Assembly (NCBI RefSeq): GCF_007970465.1
Contig: NZ_CP042429.1
Span: 372,001 to 436,000, forward strand
Length of the DNA: 64,000 nt
Reading direction: 5' to 3'
From: Corynebacterium nuruki S6-4
GTDB lineage: Bacteria; Actinomycetota; Actinomycetes; Mycobacteriales; Mycobacteriaceae
Part shown: positions 26,725-35,067 of the stretch, piece after piece
How the letters are laid out: the number at the start of each line of letters is the position of its first letter
How positions within the stretch are numbered: position 1 is the stretch's first letter
The notes under the pieces: generated by a model
The model's database searches: none
Seen by the model: only the letters and a program-made list of their open reading frames with translations
Told to the model about the DNA's origin: nothing
Position numbers and translations under genes: made by a program

Positions 26725-26794
26725 TGTACGCATCGCGCGACGAGGGGATGGTCAGCGGCGTCCTCGACCATCCTCTCGTCGCGCGATGCCGACA
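26725..26794. repeat. 70-bp palindrome, copy 2 (inverted relative to copy 1)
   Basis: Arms 26725-26753 and 26766-26794 match at 26 of 29 positions around a 12-nt loop (AGCGGCGTCCTC) that is the reverse complement of the copy 1 loop except one base. The left arm is identical to the copy 1 left arm at 27 of 29 positions. It is preceded by three CTCCGCCCCG units (26675-26723). No T tract. Confidence 0.88.
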
Positions 26795-26849
26795 GGTGGG
26801 CTGCTGCCCCGCGCGAGGCCGAGAGGAGGGCCGCTGCTCCTGTGCGGAG

Positions 26850-28010
26850 CTACGGCAGGGCGGCGAGCCAGGCGTCCGCCGCCCGGAAGGCCGCGGCGCG
26901 TACCTCCGGGCCGGACAGGAACACGTCGTGCATCGCGCCGGGGACGGTGCGGACGTCGCAGTGCGGGTCGACGAGGTGGGCGGCGGCCCGCATCTGGTCG
27001 GGTTTCAGGACCGTGTCGGTGAGGAAGGCGTCCGGATCGGGGGCGGCTGCACCGTCGGCACCGGGACGACCGCCGCCACTGTGCCGGTCGGAGCACAGCA
27101 GCAGGGTCGGCACCCCGGTGGCGAAGCCGCCGGTGTGCAGTTTGTCGATCTCGCGGGACACCCCGACCAGCCAGCTGACCTTCTTCGGCCGCGGGTACAG
27201 CGGCTTGTACGTCCGGTCGTAGTCCCATTCGCCGTACTCCTCGACGTGCAGCGTCCGGCCGTAGGAGGGGTCGATGCCGCCGGGGACGTGCCAGTCCGGG
27301 GCGAACCGGGCGACGGTGGGGAAGATGTGGCGGATGACGGCGTTGGTCACGGCGTCGAACTGCAGGTCGAGCCACGGACTGTTGAGGACGACCGCGCGGA
27401 CGGCGGCGTACAACCGGGCGCGGGCGGCGTCCCCGTCGGTGGCGGCACGGTGCAGCCGGGCGACCCACATGGTGACGTCGAGCCCACCGGTGGAGTGGCC
27501 GACGGGGATGACCGAGGGATGGCCGGCGGCGAGCAGGGACAGGGCGACGGTGAGGTCCTCGTCGTAGATCGACTGGCTGGACACGTGGTGCCAGGTCTGG
27601 CCGGGCCGGTGGGACCGGCCGCACTTGCGCAGGTCGAGGCCGTAGACGGCGTAGCCGAGGGCGTGGAAGTGTTCGGCGACGTGGGTCTGGAAGAAGAAGT
27701 CGGTCATGCCGTGGACGAACAGCAGTGCCGGCCGGGTCCGCCAGGCGTCGTCGGCCACCCCCGTCGGAAGGTGGCGGACGAGGGTGGTCACGACGGGGCG
27801 TCCGGGCGTCTCCCCGTCGGGGTCGTCGCCGAGGACGAGGGTGTGCGCCCCGTAGCCCGGACCGAGCAGGTCGGGGCCGAAGCTCAGGTCATGGACGGAC
27901 TTTCCCATGGGGTGGGACAGGACGTCGGCGAGGGACAGGCGGGAGGTGGCGTCCTGCGGCGGCAGGGCGGTCCCGGTGGTCTCAGCAGTCTCAGTGGTCT
28001 CAGCGGTCAC
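26850..28010 (-). CDS. alpha/beta hydrolase (lysophospholipase/serine aminopeptidase type)
   Basis: About 386 residues from GTG 28010; longer in-frame starts reach to 28145 and the true start is uncertain. Oxyanion region LLFVHGMTDFFFQTH, nucleophile elbow GHSTGG with Ser near residue 172, acid in the LCSDRHSGG region, and a C-terminal His in GAMHDVFLS. The first 20 residues are Thr/Glu-rich. It belongs to the hydrolase_4 group acting on acylglycerols or similar esters; the substrate is not evident. Divergent from mqo. Confidence 0.83.
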   Translation of the reverse strand: MTAETTETAETTGTALPPQDATSRLSLADVLSHPMGKSVHDLSFGPDLLGPGYGAHTLVLGDDPDGETPGRPVVTTLVRHLPTGVADDAWRTRPALLFVHGMTDFFFQTHVAEHFHALGYAVYGLDLRKCGRSHRPGQTWHHVSSQSIYDEDLTVALSLLAAGHPSVIPVGHSTGGLDVTMWVARLHRAATDGDAARARLYAAVRAVVLNSPWLDLQFDAVTNAVIRHIFPTVARFAPDWHVPGGIDPSYGRTLHVEEYGEWDYDRTYKPLYPRPKKVSWLVGVSREIDKLHTGGFATGVPTLLLCSDRHSGGGRPGADGAAAPDPDAFLTDTVLKPDQMRAAAHLVDPHCDVRTVPGAMHDVFLSGPEVRAAAFRAADAWLAALP

Positions 28011-28164
28011 AGCCGTCGATGCTACCGCCGCCACGCACGGGGGTTGGATGTGGTGGCGCGCACCCCGCGGCGTACCATTGCCTGATTGTGGACGCCAGCG
28101 GGTCCCGTCCGCGGACCAGGGACCCCCGGGCGCAACAGCCGCCAAAAGAAGGATTGTCTATATC

Positions 28165-29643
28165 GTGTCTCCTCAGAACGATCATGTCGACGTCGCGCTG
28201 ATCGGCGCCGGTGTCATCTCGACCACCCTGTCTGTGATGCTGCGCGAGCTGCAGCCGGACTGGAGCCAGCTGATCATCGAGCGCCAGGATATCCCGGCCT
28301 CCGAGTCCTCCGACCCGTGGAACAACGCCGGTACCGGCCACTCCGCGCTCTGTGAGCTCAACTACACCCCCGAGGTCAACGGCAAGGTCGACACGACCAA
28401 GGCCGTGAACATCAACGAGAAGTTCCAGATCTCCCGCCAGTTCTGGTCCTACCTCGTCGAGAACGGCACCCTGGGTGAGCCGAGCGAGTGGATCAACCCC
28501 ACCCCGCACATGTCCTTCGGCCACGGCGCCAAGGATGTCGCCTACATCAAGGCCCGCTACGAGGCTCTGAAGGACAACCCGCTCTTCCCGGACATGAAGT
28601 TCACGGATGATCCGGACACCTTCTCCGAGATGCTGCCGCTGATGGGCGAGGGCCGCGACTTCTCCGAGGGCGCCGCCGTGTCCTGGACCAACGTGGGAAC
28701 CGACATCAACTACGGTGCCCTGACCCGCCAGTACCTGGACGCCGTCACCGCCGAGGGCGTCGAGGTCCGCTACGGCTCCCAGGTCACCGACATCACCCGC
28801 GACGGTGCAGGCTGGAAGGTCACCGTCAAGAACCTGCACAACGGCGACACCTCCACCGTGCACGCGAAGTTCGTCTTCGTCGGCGCCGGTGGCATGGCCC
28901 TGCCGCTGCTGCAGAAGGCCGGCATCCCGGAGATCAGGGGCTACGCCGGCTTCCCGGTCTCCGGCGAGTGGCTGCGCTGCACCAACGAGGAGCTCATCGA
29001 GCAGCACGCCGCGAAGGTCTACGGCAAGGCTGCCGTGGGCGCCCCGCCGATGTCCGTGCCGCACCTGGACACCCGCATCATCGACGGCAAGAAGGGCCTG
29101 CTGTTCGGCCCGTACGCCGGCTGGACCCCGAAGTTCCTGAAGAAGGGCTCCTGGCTCGACCTGTTCAAGTCGCTGCGTCCGGGCAACATCCCCTCCTACC
29201 TGGGCGTCGCCGTCCAGGAGATGGGCCTGACCAAGTACCTGGTCACCGAGGTCCTGAAGAACCAGGAGGCACGCATCGAGTCCCTCAAGGAGTACATGCC
29301 GACGGCGAAGTCCGAGGACTGGGAGCTGGTCACCGCCGGCCAGCGTGTCCAGGTCATCAAGCCGGCGAAGGCGCCGAAGTTCGGCACCCTCGAGTTCGGT
29401 ACCGCGCTGATCAACTCCAACGACGGTTCGATCGCCGGCCTGATGGGTGCGTCCCCGGGAGCCTCCATCGCCCCGTCCGCGATGATCGAGGTGCTCGAGC
29501 GGTGCTTCGGTGAGCGCATGGGCGACTGGGCCCCGAAGCTCAAGGAGATGGTCCCGTCCTACGGCGGGAGGATCTCCGACGATCTCGCGCTGTACAACCA
29601 GCAGTGGGAGCGCAGCCAGAAGGCGCTGAAGCTGGCCCGCTAG
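28165..29643 (+). CDS. mqo: malate:quinone oxidoreductase
   Basis: 492 residues; FAD-dependent peripheral membrane enzyme that oxidises malate to oxaloacetate and passes electrons to menaquinone, the main malate-oxidising route in corynebacteria. FAD motif GAGVIS (14-19) then the family block SSDPWNNAGTGHSALCELNY; C-terminal GASPGASIAPSAM. GTG 28165 follows an AAGAAGGA Shine-Dalgarno at a rather long 11-nt spacing. Codon use is very biased (CC/GC endings), fitting high expression. Monocistronic, with a strong nested hairpin just downstream. Confidence 0.96.
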   Translation: MSPQNDHVDVALIGAGVISTTLSVMLRELQPDWSQLIIERQDIPASESSDPWNNAGTGHSALCELNYTPEVNGKVDTTKAVNINEKFQISRQFWSYLVENGTLGEPSEWINPTPHMSFGHGAKDVAYIKARYEALKDNPLFPDMKFTDDPDTFSEMLPLMGEGRDFSEGAAVSWTNVGTDINYGALTRQYLDAVTAEGVEVRYGSQVTDITRDGAGWKVTVKNLHNGDTSTVHAKFVFVGAGGMALPLLQKAGIPEIRGYAGFPVSGEWLRCTNEELIEQHAAKVYGKAAVGAPPMSVPHLDTRIIDGKKGLLFGPYAGWTPKFLKKGSWLDLFKSLRPGNIPSYLGVAVQEMGLTKYLVTEVLKNQEARIESLKEYMPTAKSEDWELVTAGQRVQVIKPAKAPKFGTLEFGTALINSNDGSIAGLMGASPGASIAPSAMIEVLERCFGERMGDWAPKLKEMVPSYGGRISDDLALYNQQWERSQKALKLAR

Positions 29644-29676
29644 GTCAGCTAGGCCCGCCCGGGACAACTCCCGGCA

Positions 29677-29742
29677 CCGGAGACCCGCACCGTGCGCGGT
29701 GGTCTGATCCGTTCAGACCACCCCGCGGGGGCGGGTCTCCGG
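29677..29742 (+). terminator. nested two-stem hairpin between mqo and cobA
   Basis: Outer stem CCGGAGACCCGC / GCGGGTCTCCGG (12 bp, 29677-29688 with 29731-29742) encloses an inner stem GGTGGTCTGA / TCAGACCACC (10 bp, 29698-29707 with 29713-29722). No U tract; a Rho-type terminator or 3' stabiliser for mqo mRNA. Confidence 0.6.
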
Positions 29743-29772
29743 TCGTACCGGGTGGGGTGACCGGGGGCGCAC

Positions 29773-29778
29773 TATGAT
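29773..29778 (+). promoter_or_regulatory. -10 box of cobA
   Basis: TATGAT, then 7 nt, then ATG 29786. Confidence 0.5.
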
Positions 29779-29785
29779 CTTCCCC

Positions 29786-30793
29786 ATGAGTCTTCTCCTC
29801 ACCGGGGTCCGGGTCCTCGTCGCCGACGGACCGGACGCCGCCCTCACCGCCGACCGCCTCCGCGAACGCGGCGCACTCCCGGTCGCCGCAGACACGGCAG
29901 ACAGCACCGACCACCCCGCCGCACTCGTCCACATCGCCGCCACCACCCCGCCGGACGCCGCGGCGACGACCCTGGCCTGGGCCACCGCCCACGGCGTCCC
30001 CGTCGATGACCGGCGCGCGCAGGACGCCACCCCGACCGCGGCAGCCGGGGAGTCCACCGTCGGCGAGGTCGTGCTCGTCGGCGGGGGACCCGGCGACCCG
30101 GACCTCATCACCGTCGCCGGTGCCCGGGAGATCGCCGCCGCCGACGTCATCCTCGCCGACCATCTCGGCCCGGTGGTGCTGGCGGAGCAGGCCGCCGGGC
30201 GGGGCGTGGAACTCATCGACGTCGCGAAGATCCCCTACGCCCGCCAGGTCGCCCAGGAACGCATCAACGACCTGCTCGTCGAGCGGGCGCGGGCGGGGAA
30301 GCGGGTCGTCCGGCTCAAGGGCGGCGACCCGTTCATCTTCGGCCGCGGGTTCGAGGAGATCGAGGTCTGTGCGGCCGCGGGCATCCCGGTCCGGGTGGTG
30401 CCGGGCGTGACCTCGGCGACCGCCGCACCGGCCCTCGCCGGGTTCTCGGTCACCCACCGGGGGCTGAACCACGACCTCACGCTGGTCTCCGGGCATGTGC
30501 CGCCGGACTCGCCGAAGTCCCTCGTGGACTGGGACGCCACCGCCCGGATGACCGGCACTCTCGTGCTCATCATGGCGGTGCGCAACGCGGGGGCGATCGC
30601 CGCCCGCCTCATCGACGGCGGGAAGCCGGCCACGACGCCCGCCGCGGTCATCGAGAACGCGTCCACCGCCGGGGAACGGGTGACGCAGACGACCCTCGGG
30701 GACCTCGGCGGGACGATCACGCGGGAGGGCCTGGGGTCCCCGGCGATCATCGTCGTCGGGGAGGCGGCGGGGCGCCGCGCCCGGCTGGGGTGA
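29786..30793 (+). CDS. cobA: uroporphyrinogen-III C-methyltransferase (SUMT)
   Basis: 335 residues from ATG 29786, chosen over ATG 29774 because a -10 box overlaps the latter. The SAM-dependent methylase domain starts near residue 92 (VVLVGGGPGDPDLIT) with RLKGGDPFIFGRG and PGVTSATAAPALAGFSVTHRG. It methylates uroporphyrinogen III at C2 and C7 to give precorrin-2, the branch to siroheme and cobalamin. The first ~90 residues are an extra domain, possibly a degenerate precorrin-2 dehydrogenase/ferrochelatase-like Rossmann part, but no GxGxxA motif is seen. No cob or cys genes are adjacent. Confidence 0.9.
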   Translation: MSLLLTGVRVLVADGPDAALTADRLRERGALPVAADTADSTDHPAALVHIAATTPPDAAATTLAWATAHGVPVDDRRAQDATPTAAAGESTVGEVVLVGGGPGDPDLITVAGAREIAAADVILADHLGPVVLAEQAAGRGVELIDVAKIPYARQVAQERINDLLVERARAGKRVVRLKGGDPFIFGRGFEEIEVCAAAGIPVRVVPGVTSATAAPALAGFSVTHRGLNHDLTLVSGHVPPDSPKSLVDWDATARMTGTLVLIMAVRNAGAIAARLIDGGKPATTPAAVIENASTAGERVTQTTLGDLGGTITREGLGSPAIIVVGEAAGRRARLG

Positions 30794-30796
30794 GCC

Positions 30797-31630
30797 TTAC
30801 ACCACCAGGGTCAGGGAATCCTTCGGCGGCGTGACCTTCCCGGATGCCGTCGTGGTCGGCGCGTTGACCTCGACGGTGAACCCGGCACCGCGGGCCAGGT
30901 CGGCGACGTCCGCGGCGGTCCGCGCATCATCGGCGTCCGATCCCGCGGTGGCCAGCACCCGCGCCAGGACGCCCTTGTAGTGCTTGTTGAAATGACTGAC
31001 GACCTTGCGGGTCCCGTCCGGGCGGACCGACTCGACCCGGACCGTCACCGCCCCGGTGCCGGACGCCGCATCCTGGACGGGCAGTTTCCCGAGTCCCTGG
31101 TAGCTGCCGGACCGCAGGTCGACGATCACGCCGTCCCCGGCGCCGTCGGGGGTGGTGGTCAGTGCGTCGGTGATGGTCCGGCCCCAGCGCTTCTTCATCG
31201 TCGGTGCCGCACCGGACGCCGCCGCCCGCCGCGGCAGTTTCGTCGACCCCGACAGCCGGTAGTGGGGGATGGGGTCGTCGGCGCGCACCACACCGAACAG
31301 AGCCGAGCCGACGGCGAGCCGGGACCGGGCGGCCGGGTCAGCGTCGGTGAGGGTGGCGGCGTCCAGTGCGTCGTAGAGCACCCCGGTGTAGCGGCCCAGT
31401 GCGGGCATGGTCGGCGCCTCCCGCAGCGCCCGGTTGGCCTCCGCCTCGCCGCGCAGCGTCTCCGAGATGCCCAGCACGGTCAGTGCCTCATCGACGTCGA
31501 GTGCCACGAGATCGGCGAGAATATCCGCCCTGACCTCGGTGAGTCCGGGGAAGGACAGGGTGGTCAGATCGAGGGCTCCGCCGGTGCCGCCGGTGGCCTT
31601 CGTCTCGGACGGGGGCAGGAGGATGAGCAT
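30797..31630 (-). CDS. yaaA: YaaA family protein (DUF328), peroxide stress
   Basis: 277 residues from ATG 31630, 7 nt after TAGGGT. Begins LILLPPSETK, the YaaA hallmark (PPAKTL/PPSETK), and carries the YRLSGSTKLPR and VDLRSGSYQGLG blocks and SHFNKHYKG. In E. coli YaaA lowers free iron during peroxide stress and binds DNA; here the function is by family only. Convergent with cobA (3 nt apart) and divergent from proS over a 50-bp gap. Confidence 0.87.
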   Translation of the reverse strand: MLILLPPSETKATGGTGGALDLTTLSFPGLTEVRADILADLVALDVDEALTVLGISETLRGEAEANRALREAPTMPALGRYTGVLYDALDAATLTDADPAARSRLAVGSALFGVVRADDPIPHYRLSGSTKLPRRAAASGAAPTMKKRWGRTITDALTTTPDGAGDGVIVDLRSGSYQGLGKLPVQDAASGTGAVTVRVESVRPDGTRKVVSHFNKHYKGVLARVLATAGSDADDARTAADVADLARGAGFTVEVNAPTTTASGKVTPPKDSLTLVV

Positions 31631-31637
31631 GGGGCAC

Positions 31638-31643
31638 ACCCTA
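31638..31643 (-). promoter_or_regulatory. -10 box of yaaA
   Basis: TAGGGT (minus strand), 7-nt spacer to ATG 31630; faces away from the proS -10 box 25 nt to the right. Confidence 0.45.
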
Positions 31644-31667
31644 GCGCCACGGCGTGAGCGGATGAAC

Positions 31668-31673
31668 TAAAGT
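31668..31673 (+). promoter_or_regulatory. -10 box of proS
   Basis: TAAAGT, then seven bases (mostly C), then ATG 31681; leaderless, which also excludes a T-box. Confidence 0.5.
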
Positions 31674-31680
31674 ACCCCCC

Positions 31681-33438
31681 ATGATCACCCGGATGTCCTC
31701 CCTCTTCCTGCGTACCCTGCGAGAAGACCCCGCTGATGCGGAAGTTCCCAGCCACAAGCTTCTCGTGCGAGCCGGTTATATCCGGCGCGTCGCCCCGGGT
31801 GTCTATTCGTGGCTGCCGCTGGGACTGCGCGTCCTGCACAAGGTCGAGGAGATCGTGCGCCGGGAGATGGACGCCATCGGCGCCCAGGAGATCCGGCTGC
31901 CCGCCCTGCTGCCGCGGGAGCCCTACGAGCGCTCCAACCGGTGGACCGAGTACGGCGATTCCCTGCTGCGCCTCAAGGACCGCAAGGGGGCCGACTACCT
32001 TCTCGGGCCGACGCACGAGGAGATGTTCACCGACCTGGTGAAGGGGGAGTACTCCTCCTACAAGGACTTCCCGGTCACCCTGTACCAGATCCAGACGAAG
32101 TACCGCGACGAGGAGCGGCCGCGCGCCGGCATCCTCCGTGGCCGCGAGTTCATCATGAAGGACTCGTACTCCTTCACCATGGACGATGCCGGACTGGATG
32201 AGGCCTACCGGCTGCACCGTGCCGCCTACCAGCGCATCTTCGATTCGCTGGGTGTGGAGTACGCGATCTGTGCGGCGACCTCCGGCGCGATGGGCGGCTC
32301 GGCCTCCGAGGAGTTCCTCGCGGTGTCCGCCAACGGTGAGGACACGTTCGTCCGGGCCACCGACGGTGACTACGCCGCCAACGTCGAGGCCGTCGTCACC
32401 CCGGCTCCGGCCCCCCGTGACATCGAGGGACTGCCCGCCGCCCAGGTGTACGAAACGCCTGACGCGACGACGATGGACACGTTGCTCGAGTGGGCCCGGT
32501 CCATCGATCTGCAGGTCGACGGGCGTCCCGCCGAGCTGTCGGACACCCTCAAGTGCCTGGTCGTGAAGATCACCGAGCCCGGTGGGGAGCCCACGCTCAC
32601 CGGTGTGCTGCTGCCCGGGGACCGGGAGGCCGACATGAAGCGTCTCGAGGCCTCGCTGGAGCCGGCGGTCGTCGAGCTCGCCTCCGACGAGGACTTCGCG
32701 AAGAACCCGTTCCTCGTCAAGGGGTATGTCGGGCCGAAGGGCCTGGCGGACAACGGGGTGCGGGTGCTCGCCGATCCGCGCGTGGTCACCGGTACCTCCT
32801 GGATCACCGGTGCGGACGCGAAGAACCACCATGTCGCGAACATGGTGGCCGGCCGTGACTTCATCCCGGACGGCTACATCGAGGCCGCGGAGATCCGTGA
32901 AGGCGATCCGGCGCCGGAGGGGATGGGGACGCTCACCCTCGAGCGCGGTATCGAGATCGGCCACATCTTCCAGCTCGGCCGGAAGTACACCGAGGCTTTC
33001 GAGGTGAAGATCCTCGACGAGAACGGCAAGCGGTCGGTGCCGACGATGGGCTCCTACGGGCTCGGCGTCTCGCGCCTCATCGCCGTGATCGCCGAGCAGA
33101 TGCACGACGAGAAGGGTCTGCGGTGGCCGTCGACCGTCGCGCCGTTCGACGTGCATGTCGTCATCGCGAACAAGGACGTCGCCGCCGGTGAGGCGGCGCA
33201 GAACCTGGTGACTGCGCTGGACGACGCGGGACTGACGGTGCTGTTCGACGAGCGGCCCAAGGTCGGCCCGGGTGTGAAGTTCAAGGACGCCGAGCTGCTC
33301 GGTATGCCGCTGGTCGTCATCGTCGGACGCGGTTTCGCCGAGGGCACTGTCGAACTGCGCAACCGGCTGACCGGCGAGACGACGAATGTCCCGTACGGCG
33401 AGGCGGTCGCCACGATCCGCGGTCTCGCCGGAAAGTAG
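31681..33438 (+). CDS. proS: prolyl-tRNA synthetase (bacterial type)
   Basis: 585 residues. Class II synthetase charging tRNA-Pro. Motif 2 region [19 protein letters not shown] (about 140-160), followed by FTMDD; an inserted editing (INS) domain spans about 225-385; motif 3 is [12 protein letters not shown] (about 458); the anticodon-binding domain ends the protein. Length and INS domain mark the long bacterial form that clears misacylated Ala-tRNA-Pro. The family position next to the rimP-nusA cluster is usual for corynebacteria. Confidence 0.97.
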   Translation: MITRMSSLFLRTLREDPADAEVPSHKLLVRAGYIRRVAPGVYSWLPLGLRVLHKVEEIVRREMDAIGAQEIRLPALLPREPYERSNRWTEYGDSLLRLKDRKGADYLLGPTHEEMFTDLVKGEYSSYKDFPVTLYQIQTKYRDEERPRAGILRGREFIMKDSYSFTMDDAGLDEAYRLHRAAYQRIFDSLGVEYAICAATSGAMGGSASEEFLAVSANGEDTFVRATDGDYAANVEAVVTPAPAPRDIEGLPAAQVYETPDATTMDTLLEWARSIDLQVDGRPAELSDTLKCLVVKITEPGGEPTLTGVLLPGDREADMKRLEASLEPAVVELASDEDFAKNPFLVKGYVGPKGLADNGVRVLADPRVVTGTSWITGADAKNHHVANMVAGRDFIPDGYIEAAEIREGDPAPEGMGTLTLERGIEIGHIFQLGRKYTEAFEVKILDENGKRSVPTMGSYGLGVSRLIAVIAEQMHDEKGLRWPSTVAPFDVHVVIANKDVAAGEAAQNLVTALDDAGLTVLFDERPKVGPGVKFKDAELLGMPLVVIVGRGFAEGTVELRNRLTGETTNVPYGEAVATIRGLAGK

Positions 33439-33511
33439 TCGCCTGGCTGCGTTATGCTGTCCTGCGGTCGTCCTGCACGGAGGCGGGACCACGGACGCGG
33501 GAGGTGAATAC

Positions 33512-34009
33512 TTGGCGCAGAAGAAGCGGGGACGTGCGCGGACCCGGTCGACATCGACGGTCGGGGAGACCCGGCCGGGGACCTGGAAGATGGACCCGGA
33601 GCAGCTGCAGCAGCATCTGCTGCTGAAGAACCGGGCGCGGATGATCCCGGACAAGAAGAAACAGCATGACCGCAGGGCCTGCCGGAACACCCGGCAGGCC
33701 TTTCGGCCGTCTACGGCCATTCTGCTGCGGCAGCCCGAGTCCTCCGCACACGACAGTGCACGACAGTGCCGGTCGACGTCTCCGGCGGAACCTGCGGACC
33801 CGACCCGGACGATACGGCAGCCACATCAGTTGCAGCCGTCACAACAGTCCCGGCCGTCAGAACATCCAGGGCATCCACAACAGTCACAACACCCAGAACT
33901 TTCACAACAGTCACAGCAGTCACTGTGGCTGCGGCGGGGCGGGTATGTCCCGGAGAAAAACAGCTATGCTATGCCGCATGGCATAACGGAAAATGGCGGG
34001 GACATATAA
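33512..34009 (+). CDS. possible small basic protein, reading frame runs into a terminator
   Basis: TTG 33512 follows GGGAGG by 7 nt and opens a basic peptide (AQKKRGRARTRS, later WKMDPEQLQQHLLLKNRARMIPDKKKQ) that looks genuinely coding for about 52 residues. In this frame no stop occurs until 34009, yet an intrinsic terminator starts at 33676. A one-base shift in the AAGAAGAAACAG run would reach TGA at 33667, right before the terminator, giving a 51-52-residue protein. So either the small gene is frameshifted (real or a sequencing error) or only the first part is meaningful. Family not recognised. Confidence 0.35.
   Translation: MAQKKRGRARTRSTSTVGETRPGTWKMDPEQLQQHLLLKNRARMIPDKKKQHDRRACRNTRQAFRPSTAILLRQPESSAHDSARQCRSTSPAEPADPTRTIRQPHQLQPSQQSRPSEHPGHPQQSQHPELSQQSQQSLWLRRGGYVPEKNSYAMPHGITENGGDI
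33676..33703 (+). terminator. intrinsic terminator downstream of proS
   Basis: GGCCTGCCGG, 5-nt loop, CCGGCAGGCC, then TTT: a perfect 10-bp stem with short U run. Confidence 0.8.
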
Positions 34010-34129
34010 CCTGCCGTGGAACCAGGGGGGGCAAGTGGGACCGGCGGGGTCCGCGTGACCGGTGGGGACTGTTTGACTGCCGGGAACTGTTCGACCGACG
34101 GGAACCGTGGCGACTGACCGCTCCGGCAG
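33704..34129. other. intergenic region with short repeats and a low-GC palindrome
   Basis: No convincing gene between the terminator and the convergent lipoprotein gene. Contains CACGACAGTG twice (about 33757-33777), ACAACAGTC four times within 33840-33920, and a less GC-rich patch (33955-34010) with the palindrome TATGCC-GCAT-GGCATA at 33970-33985. Could hold a small RNA or a decayed gene; nothing decisive. Confidence 0.45.
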
Positions 34130-35008
34130 CTACTGGCCGCGGACGGTGACCGTCAGCGGATCCGTCCCGAGCTGGTCCTCGAGCGCGGCCTCACACCGGG
34201 CGGAGACCGCAGCCCACATGGCTGCCGTCTCACGGTCGGCACCGTCGAGGGAACCGACCGCCCGACGCAGCTCCACCGTCACGTCGTGCACGGCCTGCAG
34301 CAGCGCGGTGACCGCGCCGTTCCGGTCGGTGGGCGTGGCGGCGCCGTCAGCGAAGGTGTAACCCGGTGCGGCGGGCACACCGGAGGCCTCCGCCACGGCG
34401 TCCCGGATCCCGCGCAGCCGGCTTCCGACGGCGGAGACCGTGCCCGAGGAATCGCCGGCGACGGGGAGGACGACGCCGGTGAGGTACACCGCCTGGTCGA
34501 CGAGCTCGGTCGCCCTGCCGAGCGCGTCGGAACTGCCGTCGGTGAATCCGGCGTCGGTGATGTCGGAGTCGATGGCGGGACCGCCGGCATCGGCGTCCTC
34601 GACGGTCGCAAGTGCGGCATGGAGCCCGGTGAGCAGGACCGCGCGGTCACCACCGCCGGTACCGATGAGATCCATCATCTCCGTCCGGACCTTGTCGATG
34701 TCCGGTACGTCTGCGGGGGCCTGGGCCGGGGTGGCGCAACCGGCCGGGGATTCCCCGTCCCGGGTCCCGCACTCCCGCAGCACCTCCGCATCGACCAGGT
34801 CCGCCTGGGCGGCGAAGATCCCGTTGCCGTCGAGGGCACCGTCGGACGACAGTGCGCGCAGATCGGCGGAGATCCCCTGCAGACCCGCATCGGGCGTGGG
34901 GTCGTCGGGGGAGCAGGCCACCATGCCGGCGGCACCCGGGACGACCGCGAGGGTCAGCAGGAGGGCGGCGGAGCGACGGGACGCGAGGGTGAGATGCACG
35001 GTCCTCAT
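34130..35008 (-). CDS. putative lipoprotein, helical, possibly DUF4439/ferritin-like
   Basis: 292 residues from ATG 35008. Signal peptide with Arg-Arg, hydrophobic core and lipobox MVAC. The mature part is Ala/Asp-rich and mostly helical, with two Cys near the start (LRECGTR, AGCATP) and one near the end (ARCEAAL). The second half (160-292), with repeated A-x3-L-V-x2-A-V and AAMWAAVSARCE, looks like a helical bundle. In related actinobacteria a DUF4439 ferritin-like protein sits next to proS/rimP, which suggests but does not prove the assignment. Divergent from rimP. Confidence 0.72.
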   Translation of the reverse strand: MRTVHLTLASRRSAALLLTLAVVPGAAGMVACSPDDPTPDAGLQGISADLRALSSDGALDGNGIFAAQADLVDAEVLRECGTRDGESPAGCATPAQAPADVPDIDKVRTEMMDLIGTGGGDRAVLLTGLHAALATVEDADAGGPAIDSDITDAGFTDGSSDALGRATELVDQAVYLTGVVLPVAGDSSGTVSAVGSRLRGIRDAVAEASGVPAAPGYTFADGAATPTDRNGAVTALLQAVHDVTVELRRAVGSLDGADRETAAMWAAVSARCEAALEDQLGTDPLTVTVRGQ

Positions 35009-35055
35009 AGTGCCATCCGGGTGGGATACCCCGAGGCACCGCACCGGCCCTCTGC

Positions 35056-35061
35056 TATCGT
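35056..35061 (+). promoter_or_regulatory. -10 box of the rimP-nusA-ylxR-infB cluster
   Basis: TATCGT with a 6-nt spacer to ATG 35068. Confidence 0.45.
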
Positions 35062-35067
35062 CAGGCC

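Noticed and set aside
26725..26794. Bidirectional terminator between convergent genes
   Set aside because: Possible in effect, but the near-identity to copy 1, which cannot be a terminator, points to a repeat element; no T tract either.
31640..31680. T-box before proS
   Set aside because: No room: the -10 box ends 7 nt before the start codon.
31564..33720. 718-codon minus-strand frame opposite proS
   Set aside because: Antisense shadow; proS motifs are intact on the plus strand.
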